Part shown: positions 1 through 13,400 of the stretch, in pieces | How the letters are laid out: every line of letters starts with the position of its first letter | Numbering within the stretch: the first letter of the stretch is position 1 | Assembly: GCA_029204225.1 (NCBI GenBank) | Contig: CM055096.1 | Location: 34,549,143-34,613,142 of the forward strand | Length of the DNA stretch: 64,000 nucleotides | Origin: Diphasiastrum complanatum | Lineage: Eukaryota > Streptophyta > Lycopodiopsida > Lycopodiales > Lycopodiaceae | Direction: 5' to 3' | Made by a program: the position numbers and the translations under genes | Notes under the pieces: model-generated | Told to the model about the DNA's origin: nothing | The model's database searches: none | The model's input: the letters and a program-made list of their open reading frames with translations, nothing else

Positions 1-561
1 CATCAAATAATACCTACTTATAAACTTGTCGAATCCGCCAAAAAAAAATGCAATTTGATATTACTCTCTGAATTAGGAGAGTTTCAACATATTGAGGATT
101 CTTTTACAGTAACCAATAAGAAAAAAGGACCTTCGACATGTTTTCGTTATCATCAAGGCAATAATATATTCTTAGATCTAGAAAAGGTCCAAGCGATGAT
201 AATCCAACATTACGAAGTTAGAACAAATGGTAAGAACATTTATTGTGAATTTCGGTTTTCAATTGTATGCTTTTCTTCAACTAATATGTTTTAGTAATAA
301 AATTTCTGTTTTACAGATTGCGAAAATAAAGTTATATTTGTTATTAAGTTGGACGAAGCAGAAATCGTAAAAGGGCGTAAACTTGAACGTGTCACAATCA
401 CTTTGATGAATTGTAAATTGCAACAGTTTGGCAAAAGTTATTGTAAAGAATTTAGCGTGCAATCCGAAAATCACATACGGTGGATAGCTGCATTTGAAGT
501 TCCTAAGGAGTCTCACGATGTACTGAGTGGCTATTTGAAAAATGTAGTATATCTAAGATAA
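1..561 (+). CDS. Unrecognised protein, last two exons (5' partial)
   Basis: The frame is open from the first base of the window, so the gene starts upstream. Exon 1..229 ends at a GT donor (AATG|GTAAG) and exon 317..561 begins after TTTTACAG; the 87-bp intron joins the frames in phase 1. The joined C-terminal part has about 157 residues. It begins HQIIPTYKLVESAKKKCN and later reads KLDEAEIVKGRKLERVTITL, then SVQSENHIRWIAAFEVPKES, and ends at TAA (559-561). No signal peptide, membrane segment or catalytic motif is visible. I do not recognise the family. It could be a host gene or the tail of a transposon-encoded protein, given the surroundings. The splice model is inferred from consensus sites and frame only. 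Confidence 0.5.
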
Positions 562-3262
562 TACATGCACAAAATGAAGGCGATGTAATGAAGAGACTAA
601 TTGACATTTATTGCCCTAATATGTCAATCTTACCTAACCCTAGAGTCATGCCAATTTGATGGTTAGGTTGATCAACCACCTCCATGATTTGAGATTTGGG
701 CCTACAATGTAGAAATCATAATCAAACAAACGTAACTAATCCTATGAATGAGATTAAACTATATAGAGTAGCCTTGACAAGTGGCAACATGGATTCACAC
801 GTGGGGCCCACCTATTTACAAATTTATATGGTTTAATCAAAGCTAAAATTGCCAATTTTGATAATTTTTCACAAACAAAAAGTGAAATATTATTAGTCTA
901 TAAGCATTGGAAAGTGACGAAAATTCATCCAACAAAAGTCAACAAAAATGTACTTTGGATATGGTGCCAACTCAACAAGTCAAACTTTGATTGGCAAGGG
1001 ATGGCTACTTAGAATAATTTCAATAATAATTTTGTATTTTTTTTATGTGCTAGTTAGGTTCATGCAAATAACGAGCAAATATTGTAGCTTTGATGGCTCT
1101 AGCAAGTGCCAACGAATCATTGTGTATATTAAGCAATCTAACTCTTGGCAAATCATTGGTAGCAAATCTCTACTAACATGCCCAAAATCATCACAGTAGA
1201 ATTTTGGAAGATTCTACCTTGCTGATCAGGGAGTTTATCATTATTAAACGACCACACATTCACCATTCAACCTCTATTATTTTAGAATAAAAGCATATTG
1301 ATGGAAAGCCTCCAAAGGTACGAGTTACTAAGCAATGAAACGATTATTGCCTTTAAGTCAAATGCATTGATTGGTCTAAAAGCCAAGCTTTATTTGAATA
1401 TGGAAATATCCAACAATCAAATATCACATGCACCTTGTTCAAACATGCACCTTGTTCAAAGTACGACAATGACCTATTATACAACAATTATTGGCATCTC
1501 TACCAAAAAGGCTTTGTGAAAGCCAAAAGCAACATCCAACATTGCAATACCAATAAACAAGCATATCCAATTTGTCTACACCACTGGATTACTTTCTGAA
1601 ATTCTGGACACTTCTAGCTTGAAGTTAGAAGTTGATCAATAATGTCATGCTCAATAAATCATGTCAACATGTCCAATTTGATATTACACTTCAGATTTTG
1701 TAGCCCAAATTTGACCAACTTTAGTTGTGCAAAGAGGAATAGCAAAAGGTTAGTTTGTCTCAACATCATCAAATCGTACCCTAGTTGCGTTAATAAGAAA
1801 CACAAACATCATAAGCACTCAAAATCCAAATTCTGCAACTGCACATGGATAAAGTAATCAACTAATGGATGAGGAGAATAGGTACTTATTTTACCATTCC
1901 AAATTTCCAATCTCTTATCATCTAGAATCTAAAAAATACATATCAATATTATGGTGGTTCAAGGGACAAATCCTACGTATTTACAACTTCAAAATTCATA
2001 CCGTTGGGCAAGGAGGGCAAGGAGCCGATGCTAAAGAGGAATATTATATCATGACCTTCCAAATCCTTGCATATTCTTCGTTAAAAAAATAATTGATGCT
2101 TCTAAAGTCAACCTCCATAACAAAATTGTCATACTCTAGAATTTTATCATCACGCCCATAGGCCATATTTCTCATCTTTTGAAGTGATTCCTCAATTGCC
2201 TCCAAAATGCAACTATTTTAGATGGATTGCATGATTCATTTACCTATGTCAATGTGCTAAAATGCCAATGCACAAAACAAATGAAAAATAAAATCTAACA
2301 CTCGGCCTTGCATCTTTGTTCATAAAAAAGATTGGGCTTTACTTTAAGTGAGACAATAATCAATCTTGAACATGATCTTTTGACATTGACATTGCATATG
2401 CTCATACTCTCAAGTTCTTCGGAACACATTCATGTAGAGAAACATTCTAATCTCTATGAAACATCTTGACCACTCACATGGCAAGGATCTCATTACAATG
2501 CATGAGCAATATTATATTCAATAATTCTCACAGAACCTAAGACATCATATATTTGTCCTTTGCCTGGTGGAAAAGAGAAAATCTGCCTTTCCATGCAATT
2601 GGGACATAATAGAAGTACATTGTGTTTTGAAGATTTCTAACTATTTGAGCCAATCATTTTTTGGGTCTGTGTTTCTTTCTTTCAAGTTGTATAGGAGAAA
2701 CCCATTGAGGGCCTTTTTCAAACTTGAATAATTTTTAGCAAGATTGCTATTGTCAACCTCTCATTTGTTGAATAAGCCTCTACCTAGCATCAGATTTATT
2801 CTTCACCACAGTTGATGCTATATGAAGACTATTGTTACTAGTCATGGAGCTTCTCCCCAATAATTTTTAGTTAGAGAAAGACTAGACCAAAGACCCATAA
2901 CCTATAGATAAGCATGTCCTCCAATGAGTGGTAAGTTGGTGAAGTCTGTCCCTCCTTTTGAAGTGAGGGCTTCAACTCCAATTGGCTACATAAAAGAGGA
3001 CGTACAAAACATTACAGATAAGCAATCCTAGTTAACTTCCCTTGAATAAGGTTGATGAAGTTTGGAAATCGACCTATGATGTACACATAAGCAGTCAGAA
3101 ACTGCAAACAGCTCTATCAAAGACCTGCTTGCTCAACCACCTTAAGGTTGAAGGATTTCAATTAGCTACACAAAAATTCACTTATAGAATGAGCAATCCT
3201 AATTACTTGCCTCATCGAAGTTCAACATTGCTCCAATTTCCAAAATTATCATGTACAGATAG
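562..3262. other. AT-rich intergenic stretch, no gene recognised
   Basis: No coding region, RNA gene or transposon end is supported here. The only structure I see is a perfect 17-bp tandem duplication (CATGCACCTTGTTCAAA) at 1427-1443 and 1444-1460. The small open frames are short and lack codon bias or a recognisable domain. Confidence 0.5.
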
Positions 3263-3711
3263 CACAGAATTAATGAACCGTGTACGGTTCACCACGGTTC
3301 TGAGAACCGTACAGTGAACCGTACGGTTATCAGAAGATTTAAGGGAGAACCATAGTGAACCATACTAGTTAATTAATCAATTAATTAAATTTTTCTTTTT
3401 GTTCCCACCCCCAAAAACAGCCTAAAAATATGCAAAAAAAGGCCAAAAAAAGTGCGTCTGTTAAATCTGTGAAATCTGTGTCCGTGTCTTCTGTAAAATC
3501 TGTGTCTCTGGATTTTTACAGTTCTATTTTACAGTTCGAATTATCATAAACAGCCCAAAAACTGTAAAATGAGGGCCAAAAACTATTTTGGGGGGAAATT
3601 GGCAAAAAAAAATTCATTAATTGCAGGAACCGTACCACGGTTCAATGAACCGTGGTACAGTTCCTTCCACGGTTCCGAGGACCCACGGTTCTGGGATCCG
3701 TGGGTTCTATG
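3263..3711. mobile_element. hAT-type MITE, family A, copy 1
   Basis: 449-bp non-autonomous element. The left end starts CACAGAATTAATGAACCG and the right end finishes CCGTGGGTTCTATG, giving short inverted termini (CAcAGAA against CATAGAA). It is bounded by a near-perfect 8-bp target duplication, ACAGATAG (3255-3262) and ATAGATAG (3712-3719). Both ends carry clustered GAACCGT/ACGGTTC words in both orientations, resembling subterminal transposase-binding repeats of hAT elements. The middle is AT-rich and unlike that of copy 2 at 26,495-26,917. It lies about 590 bp beyond the stop codon of the SUVR gene. Confidence 0.7.
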
Positions 3712-4298
3712 ATAGATAGTTTCACTGGAAACGATGGTAAATCTTTCTAAGTTGGTGGCTCAGATTCTCATACTAATAACCTCGCAAAGAGGTTGAGGGA
3801 CTGTTGATGCGAATACAGATCACAGGCACATAACATTTACCATCTGAGTAGAGGGTGCAAGATGACAAAACTTTAGACATTGAAGTAATCAGTTTCATAT
3901 TTCCCTGGTTACTGATTCATCATAGACAAATACTACATTGAAGAGTTCAAGTTTTTGTCCATCATTTACAAACCATCATAGAAACCAAGTCATTTTAAGC
4001 ACTATAGTCCAAGTATCTACAAAATGGAAAACTCTTCGAATGAGACACACTACACTTTGGCTAGCAATTTCATGTGGTGTACACTCAACCTTATAAAAAA
4101 TCATTAGTATCATACAAGAAGTTTCCTAATCCAGTTTTGGACACAGCAGCTGGGAGAAACCTTTGTTAAGACCCCCAACAACGATTTAAATTTTGAACAG
4201 TTTCTTGTAAATCGCTATCACTGCACATCGTTACCTCTAATGGTAAAATTCAAATCATGCTCTATGCATTTCTACGCGTCATCTGAACATGGATGTTC

Positions 4299-4406
4299 TT
4301 ATGAAATCTCAGAAAGCTTATAATCTCTGCCTCTGCAGAAACGGCTTCCGCAACGACATTGGAATGCCTTAAGTGAGTGCTTGTCATCAAAATCAATCTC
4401 GTAATC
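4299..4406 (-). CDS. SUVR exon 9: end of SET and post-SET
   Basis: 36 codons including TAA, acceptor ATGCTTCAG. Begins DYEIDFDDKHSLKAFQ, then CRCGSRFC, the post-SET zinc site, and ends KLSEIS. On the sense strand a (CT)n array of about 80 nt sits 29 nt upstream of the acceptor. Confidence 0.92.
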   Translation of the reverse strand, partial: DYEIDFDDKHSLKAFQCRCGSRFCRGRDYKLSEIS

Positions 4407-4433
4407 CTGAAGCATAGAAGATTTTAAACAAAT

Positions 4434-4517
<84 letters not shown>

Positions 4518-6138
4518 CCCAGTTTTGGAAAAACTAAAGAGAAACATTGCCAAAATTACTTCAAATTTGATATAGAATCTTGTTGGGATTTTAGCCAATG
4601 GCTAATTCACACAATACAATGTTCGCTGGTCTAGGAAATAACATGCAGCCCTGAGAGAATTGAGGTCGTTGGCATAAAATGACAGCATAGATTATCAATC
4701 AACTAGCTGAATCCAGAAATTTTGTTGTTTACTTTTACAACATATGAAATGCCTAAAACCAAAGGATCAAAAAAGCAGTGATGACAAAATAAATAGCTTA
4801 CTTAAGAAGCGTTCATGCATAAAGAGAGCAGTGTATAATGGAGATAACATGCCAACAAAGTAGGCAAGATTTTATAAGTGAGAGACTCAAGTGCAAATTG
4901 AGTCACATGCATATTATTGAGACCTCCTTGGGCCTTTAGCTGGTTTGGACTTTGGACCCTTGGGACCTACCATACATTAGAGCTTAGAAACCCGTTCCTA
5001 CCATTTGGTAGATCAAAATTGTTCGATAAGGGGTTGAAATCGAATCCCAATACTGGGGCAGGGTCGGAAGGGGTCGAGGTTTATTGTTCTAGCAAGGCAA
5101 CATGGTTTCAATTTCAATCCTTCATGACGATCAATAGTACTGCATAATAATTTCTGTGATGTATTATAAGATATTGTTGAATTCTACAGGGAAATCATAC
5201 TTCACCACCAACTTTGTGCCCTAGTGTGGCCTGATCCTCTTTCCCAGCCTCTTTTGGCCATTTTAAACAAGTGCACCCCCTCTTCAATATCTTGAATGAT
5301 TGAAGCTCCTGTAATCTACTAAACCTGTAATCTACTGAACCCGGGGTCGGAATGAATCCTTCATTAAATATTTACGAATTGTTTTTAATTTTTTGGGGGC
5401 CCCGTTCCAGAATGGAACGCGTTCTGGAATGCATTCCGGTACAGGCGACTATGCATTAGAGGCATTTGGTTCTTTATAATTATTCTAGCTCCTTCATTCT
5501 TAAATGTAGATCACCAAATAACCTTATTCTGGCTTGATTGATTGATCATAGAAATTAGAATACCTCTTACCTTGATTGCTAGCATCATTGATCAACTCAA
5601 TTAGATAAGCTTACTATCAACAAATTTCTTGTAAAGATCATTGTTAATGATTGCTCTCCATTTCTTTACTAGTATATTAGCATCCACTCTCCTCTATTTC
5701 ATGTTATTCTCATACCTTAATATCAGAGCACTTTTTGGCTAAGAGAGGGTGGGCACCAGCTTCTATAATGTATTGATCCATTTTTACTCTGAGGCATAGA
5801 CTTTTCTTGTATAAAGTTGTATAAAGTCAATGCTTTTGGCTTAGAGACCCTAATGTTCAAACTTCAGCTTTTGGTTACAAGTTTTTACAGCTACGTCTTT
5901 GGATTTTTCTCATCAAATAGCTAAAATTATGTCAATATTCTTTGAAAATAGGTTCCAAAACGCTACGACGACCTCCAAATTTACAAGTTTCTGGCACCAA
6001 CGTTCCACCGAAACGCATTTCAAATATTGAAATGCCATTTCCGTTTCAAATGGATTTCTGGGAATGAAATGACTTTAAAAACAAACAAAATCTGAATGAA
6101 ACTGTCCACAGGTTGATTCCAGGGTTCCGTCTGGGGGG

Positions 6139-6216
<78 letters not shown>

Positions 6217-6380
6217 CAACCTCCGGAGGCTCCCTCCTACCTCCTCAAATTCTTTGCCTAAAACATTTAAAATTTGCTCCCTTCACAGCATGTCAGAGGT
6301 AGGTGCTACCTCCAAGATGTGACTGACCCCCTCATTTAAGGAGGCTGCCTCTGGTAGCAGCCTCCAACATGTGGCCTCTG

Positions 6381-6463
<83 letters not shown>

Positions 6464-7370
6464 TATTATAGGTAGCCTAGAAATATGAATGTGCTTAAAA
6501 CTTGAACTTAGTTGATGGAAAGAGAGTGAGGGAGAGTCTAGAGAGATGGAGTGTGAGGGAGTTGTTAGAAGTTAATGTAGTGTTAGAACTTAGTTTAAGT
6601 TCTACCCCTAAGTCATTGTTATGTGGTTCATTAAACTAAGTCCATTTCGAAAGACCACATAGACGGTCGTACAAACCATAAGGCAAAGTTGGCAAGAGTC
6701 AACCCTGAACTTATTTTGTTAGTTTCCATGAATGTTTCGTAGGGAACCTCAAAACAATACAAGTAGGATGGCTTGCATGTTAGTTTCTTGCCTTGATTTC
6801 TTCATAAGAGACTCATACAACGATTCTCTTGTAGAAGAGTCTGCGATCAAATTCAGGCTCAGGTCATTATATGATTTTGCAGTTGACATGTTCTTCATAA
6901 CCATTGGGTGAGCAATGGCAAGTAACTAATCTTAAGGGTATAGTGGTAGCATGTGTTGAACTTGTCTAGTATGTGCACACGACGAGAGAGAGAGAGAGAC
7001 AGAGAGGGATCATAAATTATAAAGAGGAAACCTATGGAAAAATCACATACCCATGTAAGTTCTTCACGTACTTCCACTACACGATTTGTAAAATAAGCAA
7101 CCTGCACCAACAATTTGACTTTAGGAAAGAAAAAAGAAAGCACTATCAAAATGAACATAAAACCGAGAGCTTTGATTGTCATACATTTCCATCACGCACT
7201 CTATTTTATAAGACCCACTTATCATCCATATTCTTATAAGAGGACTCATCGTGTACATGATAGTAATGTCGATCCGTGCTCTCAATCAAAATTGGTATGT
7301 CCAACACATTAGCATCATAGCACCTGTATTGTGCATTCAATCAGCTATAAGGTCAATATTGTATCATGAT

Positions 7371-7461
<91 letters not shown>

Positions 7462-10400
7462 CGCTCGCTCGCTCGCACGTGGAGACAAGAGAGCACTTAA
7501 TCTTTTGACGCCCAATATCACAAGATTAGAGGGAGATAAGCTTAATTGTAATAGAGCTCATGATTGTGAGGACCATTTGTCCAAAATCCTTACCCAGCAT
7601 TTGACATTGTTTCCCCTTCACTCGACCTCCTCAACTCTATTATCACATCAAGATTTCCTCCAATGTGGTGAACGAACATAATCCATCTAATAAATAAGAG
7701 TGGCGACCCAATAAAACCAGAGAATTACCATACCATCATGTTTGGACATATCATAGCCAACGTCTATGGGACTATCCTACAATGAGCAGAGAGACTGAGA
7801 CCAAACAATTTAATGCATTGGAAGAGGTGGGCTTCAAGGCACTGAGACCAAAGAAATTTAATGCATTGGAAGAGGTGGGCTTCAAGGCATGTCACCCTAC
7901 TTCATACCATATATTCACTCTTGTAGAGCTTATAGAGGAAAAAAACGACTCGTAACCTTGTCACATGCTCATCCAAAGAATCGAGGATCTTGGTTTCTCC
8001 TCACATATAGTATCTATAGTCATAGCACTATATGCGAGAAGTGGTGGGTTGCTTCACGATGAATGTCGGCTGGTCTAAGTAGATTGACAATACTATCAAT
8101 GTGAAGCATAGTTGCTCTCTCTCCCCTACTCTATTTGGTCTCTACGTGATGTGTTAGAACTAGCAATTGATCAAGATAGACAGGTTTAGGGTTTGGAACG
8201 GTTTTATTTCAAGACAAATATACGGAACGGTAAGAGTAAGTGTCATCTCTTTGATACTTTGGTCATGCCCACAGTTGTGAATGTAGCAGAGACTTGGTAG
8301 ATTAGTATGCCATAACTTCATATGTCCATGCTTTCATGCACGGCCTTCAGTTCCACATTAGACTATTCTAACCAAGTTCATCATGTCACATGTTCAATTG
8401 GCGGCTGTGTAACATTTTTACATACGAAGAGTTCTGAATTTTGGTAACATAAATACTAAAGACAAGACATATCCGTGCTTAGCACTCATGTCACCTATAA
8501 GTTGGGACATCTTTTGATATTCTCAAGCTTTGCCTAAATTCATTGGACATATCCCTTACCTTTCCGAGGGGACATTGACTACATTCGATGGTTTTTACAT
8601 CAGACTTAGCTTCAAATGGACTAGTCAACAAGCTCACGGCAGGACCAGTTTGAATTTTACACAACATACTTTCAAGAGACAGATACAGCTAACATTGTCG
8701 CGAACGGTTTTGTTTCTTTTGAGTTTGCTTGTGTGCGGAAGCTCACAGGAACCTAGACACGCGACTATAGATCACAGAACAGATTTCATTCTAGCAATCA
8801 AGACAGCGGAAGATGAGGAGATGCATGAAATAGAGCAATCAAATTATCGGTTTGATTTTTAGAGCGAGATGGTCAGTGTCTCGCTCGTTGGCGGCCTGAC
8901 GCTCTGCTCTTTCGCTGTGTTCTGCTCGTTGGCAAACTTTCATGCACAGCTATTTTGCTTCTATTCTTGTCCTTTTCTGCTCTACTCACGCACATTCTCT
9001 GTGTTTGTTTTGATCCAGAAAAATAGTTTATATCTCCACTGTGTGGAGTTTACAAGATAGCTAAACAGAGAATTACACGAGTAGTTAACGCTAATCAACT
9101 AATCAGTTACTCTCCGTTACTGCTAGTCGTTTCTGCTGGGCGTGGAGTTTAAGTTTAAGACTCCACGCCCGTTGAGCTGCCAACTGGCAGCGCGAAAGAT
9201 TTTCTTTCGTTTCTTTCGTTTCGTGTCGTGTCTTTGTCTTTCTGGTCCTGGAGGCATGTTTGACTTTCGCAAATCATTCGACCTCCGAGTTTCGCTTCGC
9301 TTCGTGTGCTTCGCAGAACTCAATATCAGGTCTTGATATCTTTGGACCTGTGACTATGTCTTTCTTACATACAGGCTCCTCATGTTCAGATGATACATTC
9401 TCCTGTGCCAGAGCTGATCTTCATTTTCTGATGCATTTAATATTCTATTAGAGTTGCTGATTATCTTGGCTTGGTAGAAATTTCCTTCTCTCCATCCAAC
9501 CGTCAGCAATTTGTTTGTATTTTTCTCGATCATGCGGCATGTATTGCCATCGAACAAAACTCGAATTCCAAGATCTGCCATCTTGGAGACTGATAGCAGA
9601 TCTTTTCGCAATGAAGGCACGGAGAGTGCTCCTGGCAGCTCTGCTTGCCTTGACAGTGTTCGCAGTTGTACAGTCCCAATGCCTTTGACATCGTGTCTAC
9701 TCCCATCAGCTAGAATCACTGCTCTGTTATTTTCGAGTTCTCTAAAGTCGATCAAGATTTTCTTGTTGCAGATGATGTGTGATGTTGCTCCTGAATCAAT
9801 GACTACATCATAATCTTGTTCAGTGTAGCTCGTTGAAGCTTCATCAAGTATTGTGAAGGCTTCATTTCATCACCTCTATCTGCATCCTTGGATGACTCTG
9901 CAACATTTGCTTTCTCAGCCTTGTTCTTTCTTTTTGGATTGAATCTGCAATCGTATGTAGACTGCCCCTTCCTCTTGCAGTGCATGCAAGGTATTGCTGG
10001 ATTGAACCAGCATTTGTTGGCTGTATGGCCTGGTTTGTGACAGTGATCACAGGAAGAAGATTGTTGATTCAAGGACTTCGTCTTGTCAAATCTGGGTTTG
10101 TTCTTGTTTTTCTTCCTTCCTTTCGCGAAGAGGGCCTTCTCTTGATCACTGCTTCCTTCTCCTTCGTCCCTCATCAGTCTCTCATCAGCGACAAGACTGA
10201 TTGCTTTGTCGAATGTCATATCTGGTAGACTCAATATGAGCATTCTCAACGGCTGATAGGACGTAGGTAGAGAATTCATGAAATACATCAGCTATTGTGG
10301 TGCTGGGACTTGGTGCTCCTGTCCTGATGCAACGAGTTGAGCGAAGATCGTTCTGATCTTCTCAACGTGCTGGTCTAACTGGTTGCCATCCCATCGTATG

Positions 10401-13400
10401 GATTGTAGCTGATTGTGAAGATGCATCACTGAAGCTGTAGTCCTCACTTCATACTTCTGTTTTAATCTTTCCCATGCTGCATGGATGCTTTCGCAATCTT
10501 CAATCTGCATGAGTAGATCTTCGTTAATGGATGAAACGATGATCGCCATTGCACGCTCATCCTTTCTTATCCATTCAGCTCTACTCGGGTCTCCCTCTGG
10601 AGGCTGCACCTCTGAGAAGGCATCCCTTCAAAAGACCAAATTTGTCATATGTCACATAAGGAGAGCGGAAGAGCATTTTCCTTAGTGCTCCTTGTATTAT
10701 GAGACCAAAGGGAGGTACTATTATCTGTCCAACGCTTTGTTCATGGATTTTTTAATATGAACAGAAATGTATTGCATTGATTTTGCATTAGATGTTCCAT
10801 CAAAGAAGTGATGTTTGTCACGATGTTAGGTACTTATTGAACCCTAAACCGCAAGATGCCAGTTAGCACAAGAAACAAAAAGCTCACGATCCACCCCGTC
10901 ATAGGACCTAATCCGGGTTCACCCTCCGTGCATTGGCCTACAGCTTTAACACAAGTAAGATCTGGCGTAACGACGCCCCCATACGGCCATCAGAACCCTC
11001 CACCTTCAATTGTCCCTGCTAGGACCATCTTGGCAAGTCGAGAGCAGTAGTTGCTTGTCCCATGCTAAATATAGGGGCACCCCTATGTAGGTGTAAGATG
11101 AAACTATCTCCAATGGATGACCGTTAAAGATAAGTATTTGTCGCTACATAAAAGCCCCGAATGTGTTGAAGACCGTAACTTTGGTGTCAATGTTCATCCC
11201 CAAACCATATCTAAGACAAAAGGCAAGGAGATAGTCCAACTGTCTCTGTAGACCCTCTCTACTCGAGGGGACTAGAACTACATCAACTGCATAGAGAAGG
11301 ATGGCAATCAATATATCACCCAATCTGCATCCATCCTATACCGCGACACTGCTCGATGACCTGCCCCCTAGAAACCGGAGCATCAGTAGGTATGAGCGCA
11401 GGGGACGAACTCATGCCAAAAGGTGCCTATGGAAGACCTATAAAGGAAATTGGCAGTTCATTCCCATTGTAAGCTTCGCAGGCACACTTTTTATAGCGAA
11501 GCAAACGATGAAGTGAACGACGGGCAAAACGGAGGAGGTTTGGGGCATGTATGCGTACGCATGTTACAAGAGTGTTGGGAGTCACATTCATCATCAAACC
11601 ATGGAGGGTATGGGGGTCAAGAGAAAGTCTGTCAGCAAACTATTGATTTAACACATATGGTAGAGTTTGGATCCGATTGTTTCATGAGGTTTGGGAAGGG
11701 AAGGCCAGAGAGGTAGTGGTGTGGAGTGAAGTGGTGAGGAAGGAGGCTTGTGACTCTAATGGACTGTCGTGTGGGAAATGATGAAGTAACTACACAGATG
11801 GTCAAAGGAATATGTGGGTGCTATGATGTGGGATGGGAGGACCACTGTGACGTCAAAGTAGTGCCAAGACTGAAGGATAGAAAGGAGTGATCGGAGAGAG
11901 CAATGTGAGTGATGTGAAAATCAAAATTATGTGGAATGAACGATGGTGACCCATGAGGTAATAACAACACTGTGGCCTCCACCATGAGCCATATGTAGTA
12001 ACAGGTCCCAAACTGTCGTCAAATGTCTTGGTAACTCCTAAATCATCTCCATCAAGGGCCTATAAGCGAAAATGTTCAGTAACATCATGGAAATCTGACT
12101 GTCATGAGGCCAACCTCCATAGAAAGATCCAAAAAAGGTGAACCGATGACCTGGCCATCCCTGTAAATCACTCATCTACCTGACGTCCTAGCCTTCTGGA
12201 AGGCTTTACACCTTTTTTCCACTTGGATATAGGTAAGGTCATCATCCATATAAATATGAGTGCCATGTAGTTTAGCTTGGCATCGTAAGGCTGCCCTACG
12301 AGTCTCCCCAGTGAATTAAAGCGAATTAGCAAGGTGGCATTATCCCGCGTGGTTCTCCAAGCTGAATCCAATCCTTCAGTATTAAGAGCTAGTGTAGTCT
12401 CAAGAAAATGCTTTGCCTCTTCCAAGTGCATTTTGGTTGTCCGTATTGCCACGTGCTCTAATGTTAAGAGATTTATGTCCTCGAGACTTGCAGCTGAAAT
12501 AACAAATGAGATGGGAGCATTTGGCTTACTACCTTTTTTCAGCAATATTGCCCAAGGATCTTGGACTCCAGTATTCCTTTGTTATAAGCTTCTTTAGTGA
12601 CTCCATAAAAAGCCCCACTTCACTTCTCAATGCCCTGAATTCTTCCCGAAGTCCTCCATAACCTGCCAATTTGGGATGAATTGATCCCTGACCTTACAAC
12701 TATTGTAAAGTTCGTATGGATCATTATCTAAATGGTATCATGCTAAAGAAGGATGTGATAGTACTAGTAATGGCAGCCGCTAATGATGATGATGACGATG
12801 ATGATGATAACATTGGAGTATTGCGGTGTCATCATCGTAGGTGATGTTGCATCAGCCGTTGAATCCCTCTACTAGTTGTGTGCTTCTATATCCGACATTG
12901 TCCTTGATCACGATGCCAATCTCTAATGGGAATATTTATCATAACCTCTACGCTATCTTTGTCTCAAAAGCTACTCTACTCTCTCGATTGTATCTTGGAA
13001 AGAAATATGTGATGTAAAGTCGAGAAAGAAATATGTGATGTAAAGCCGAGAGTCTTTGTGAGTATGTCTATCATCCTAGCATTCATCTCTAACATCTCTT
13101 GTAACATATGTGCCACACAACAAGGATTCTCATAGGCTTTCAGTGAGCACACAGTGATCGGATGGCCCTGGAAAAGGCAATGATATCTCCCTATGGTCTC
13201 GTAATTGACAGGGCCTTGCCTTTAAAAAGAATGCTTATTCTTTGTTTCACCTAGAGTGCACAATTGACAAATCCTGGCCTCTATTGCGATACCATGAAAG
13301 CATCTAGTCCACATGTAGTTGGTGAGAGGAGGCATGAAGTTGTCCCATAGAAAACCGGAGGCTAGCGATTATCCAAAACCTAAGTACCAAGGTAATATTA

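Noticed and set aside
5340-5455. Third family B MITE
   Set aside because: Shares GTTCCAGAATGGAACG-like palindromes, but I found neither paired termini nor an 8-bp duplication.
9980-10228. + strand frames across 9.3-10.7 kb
   Set aside because: Shadows of the copia gag region that is clearly coding-like on the - strand.
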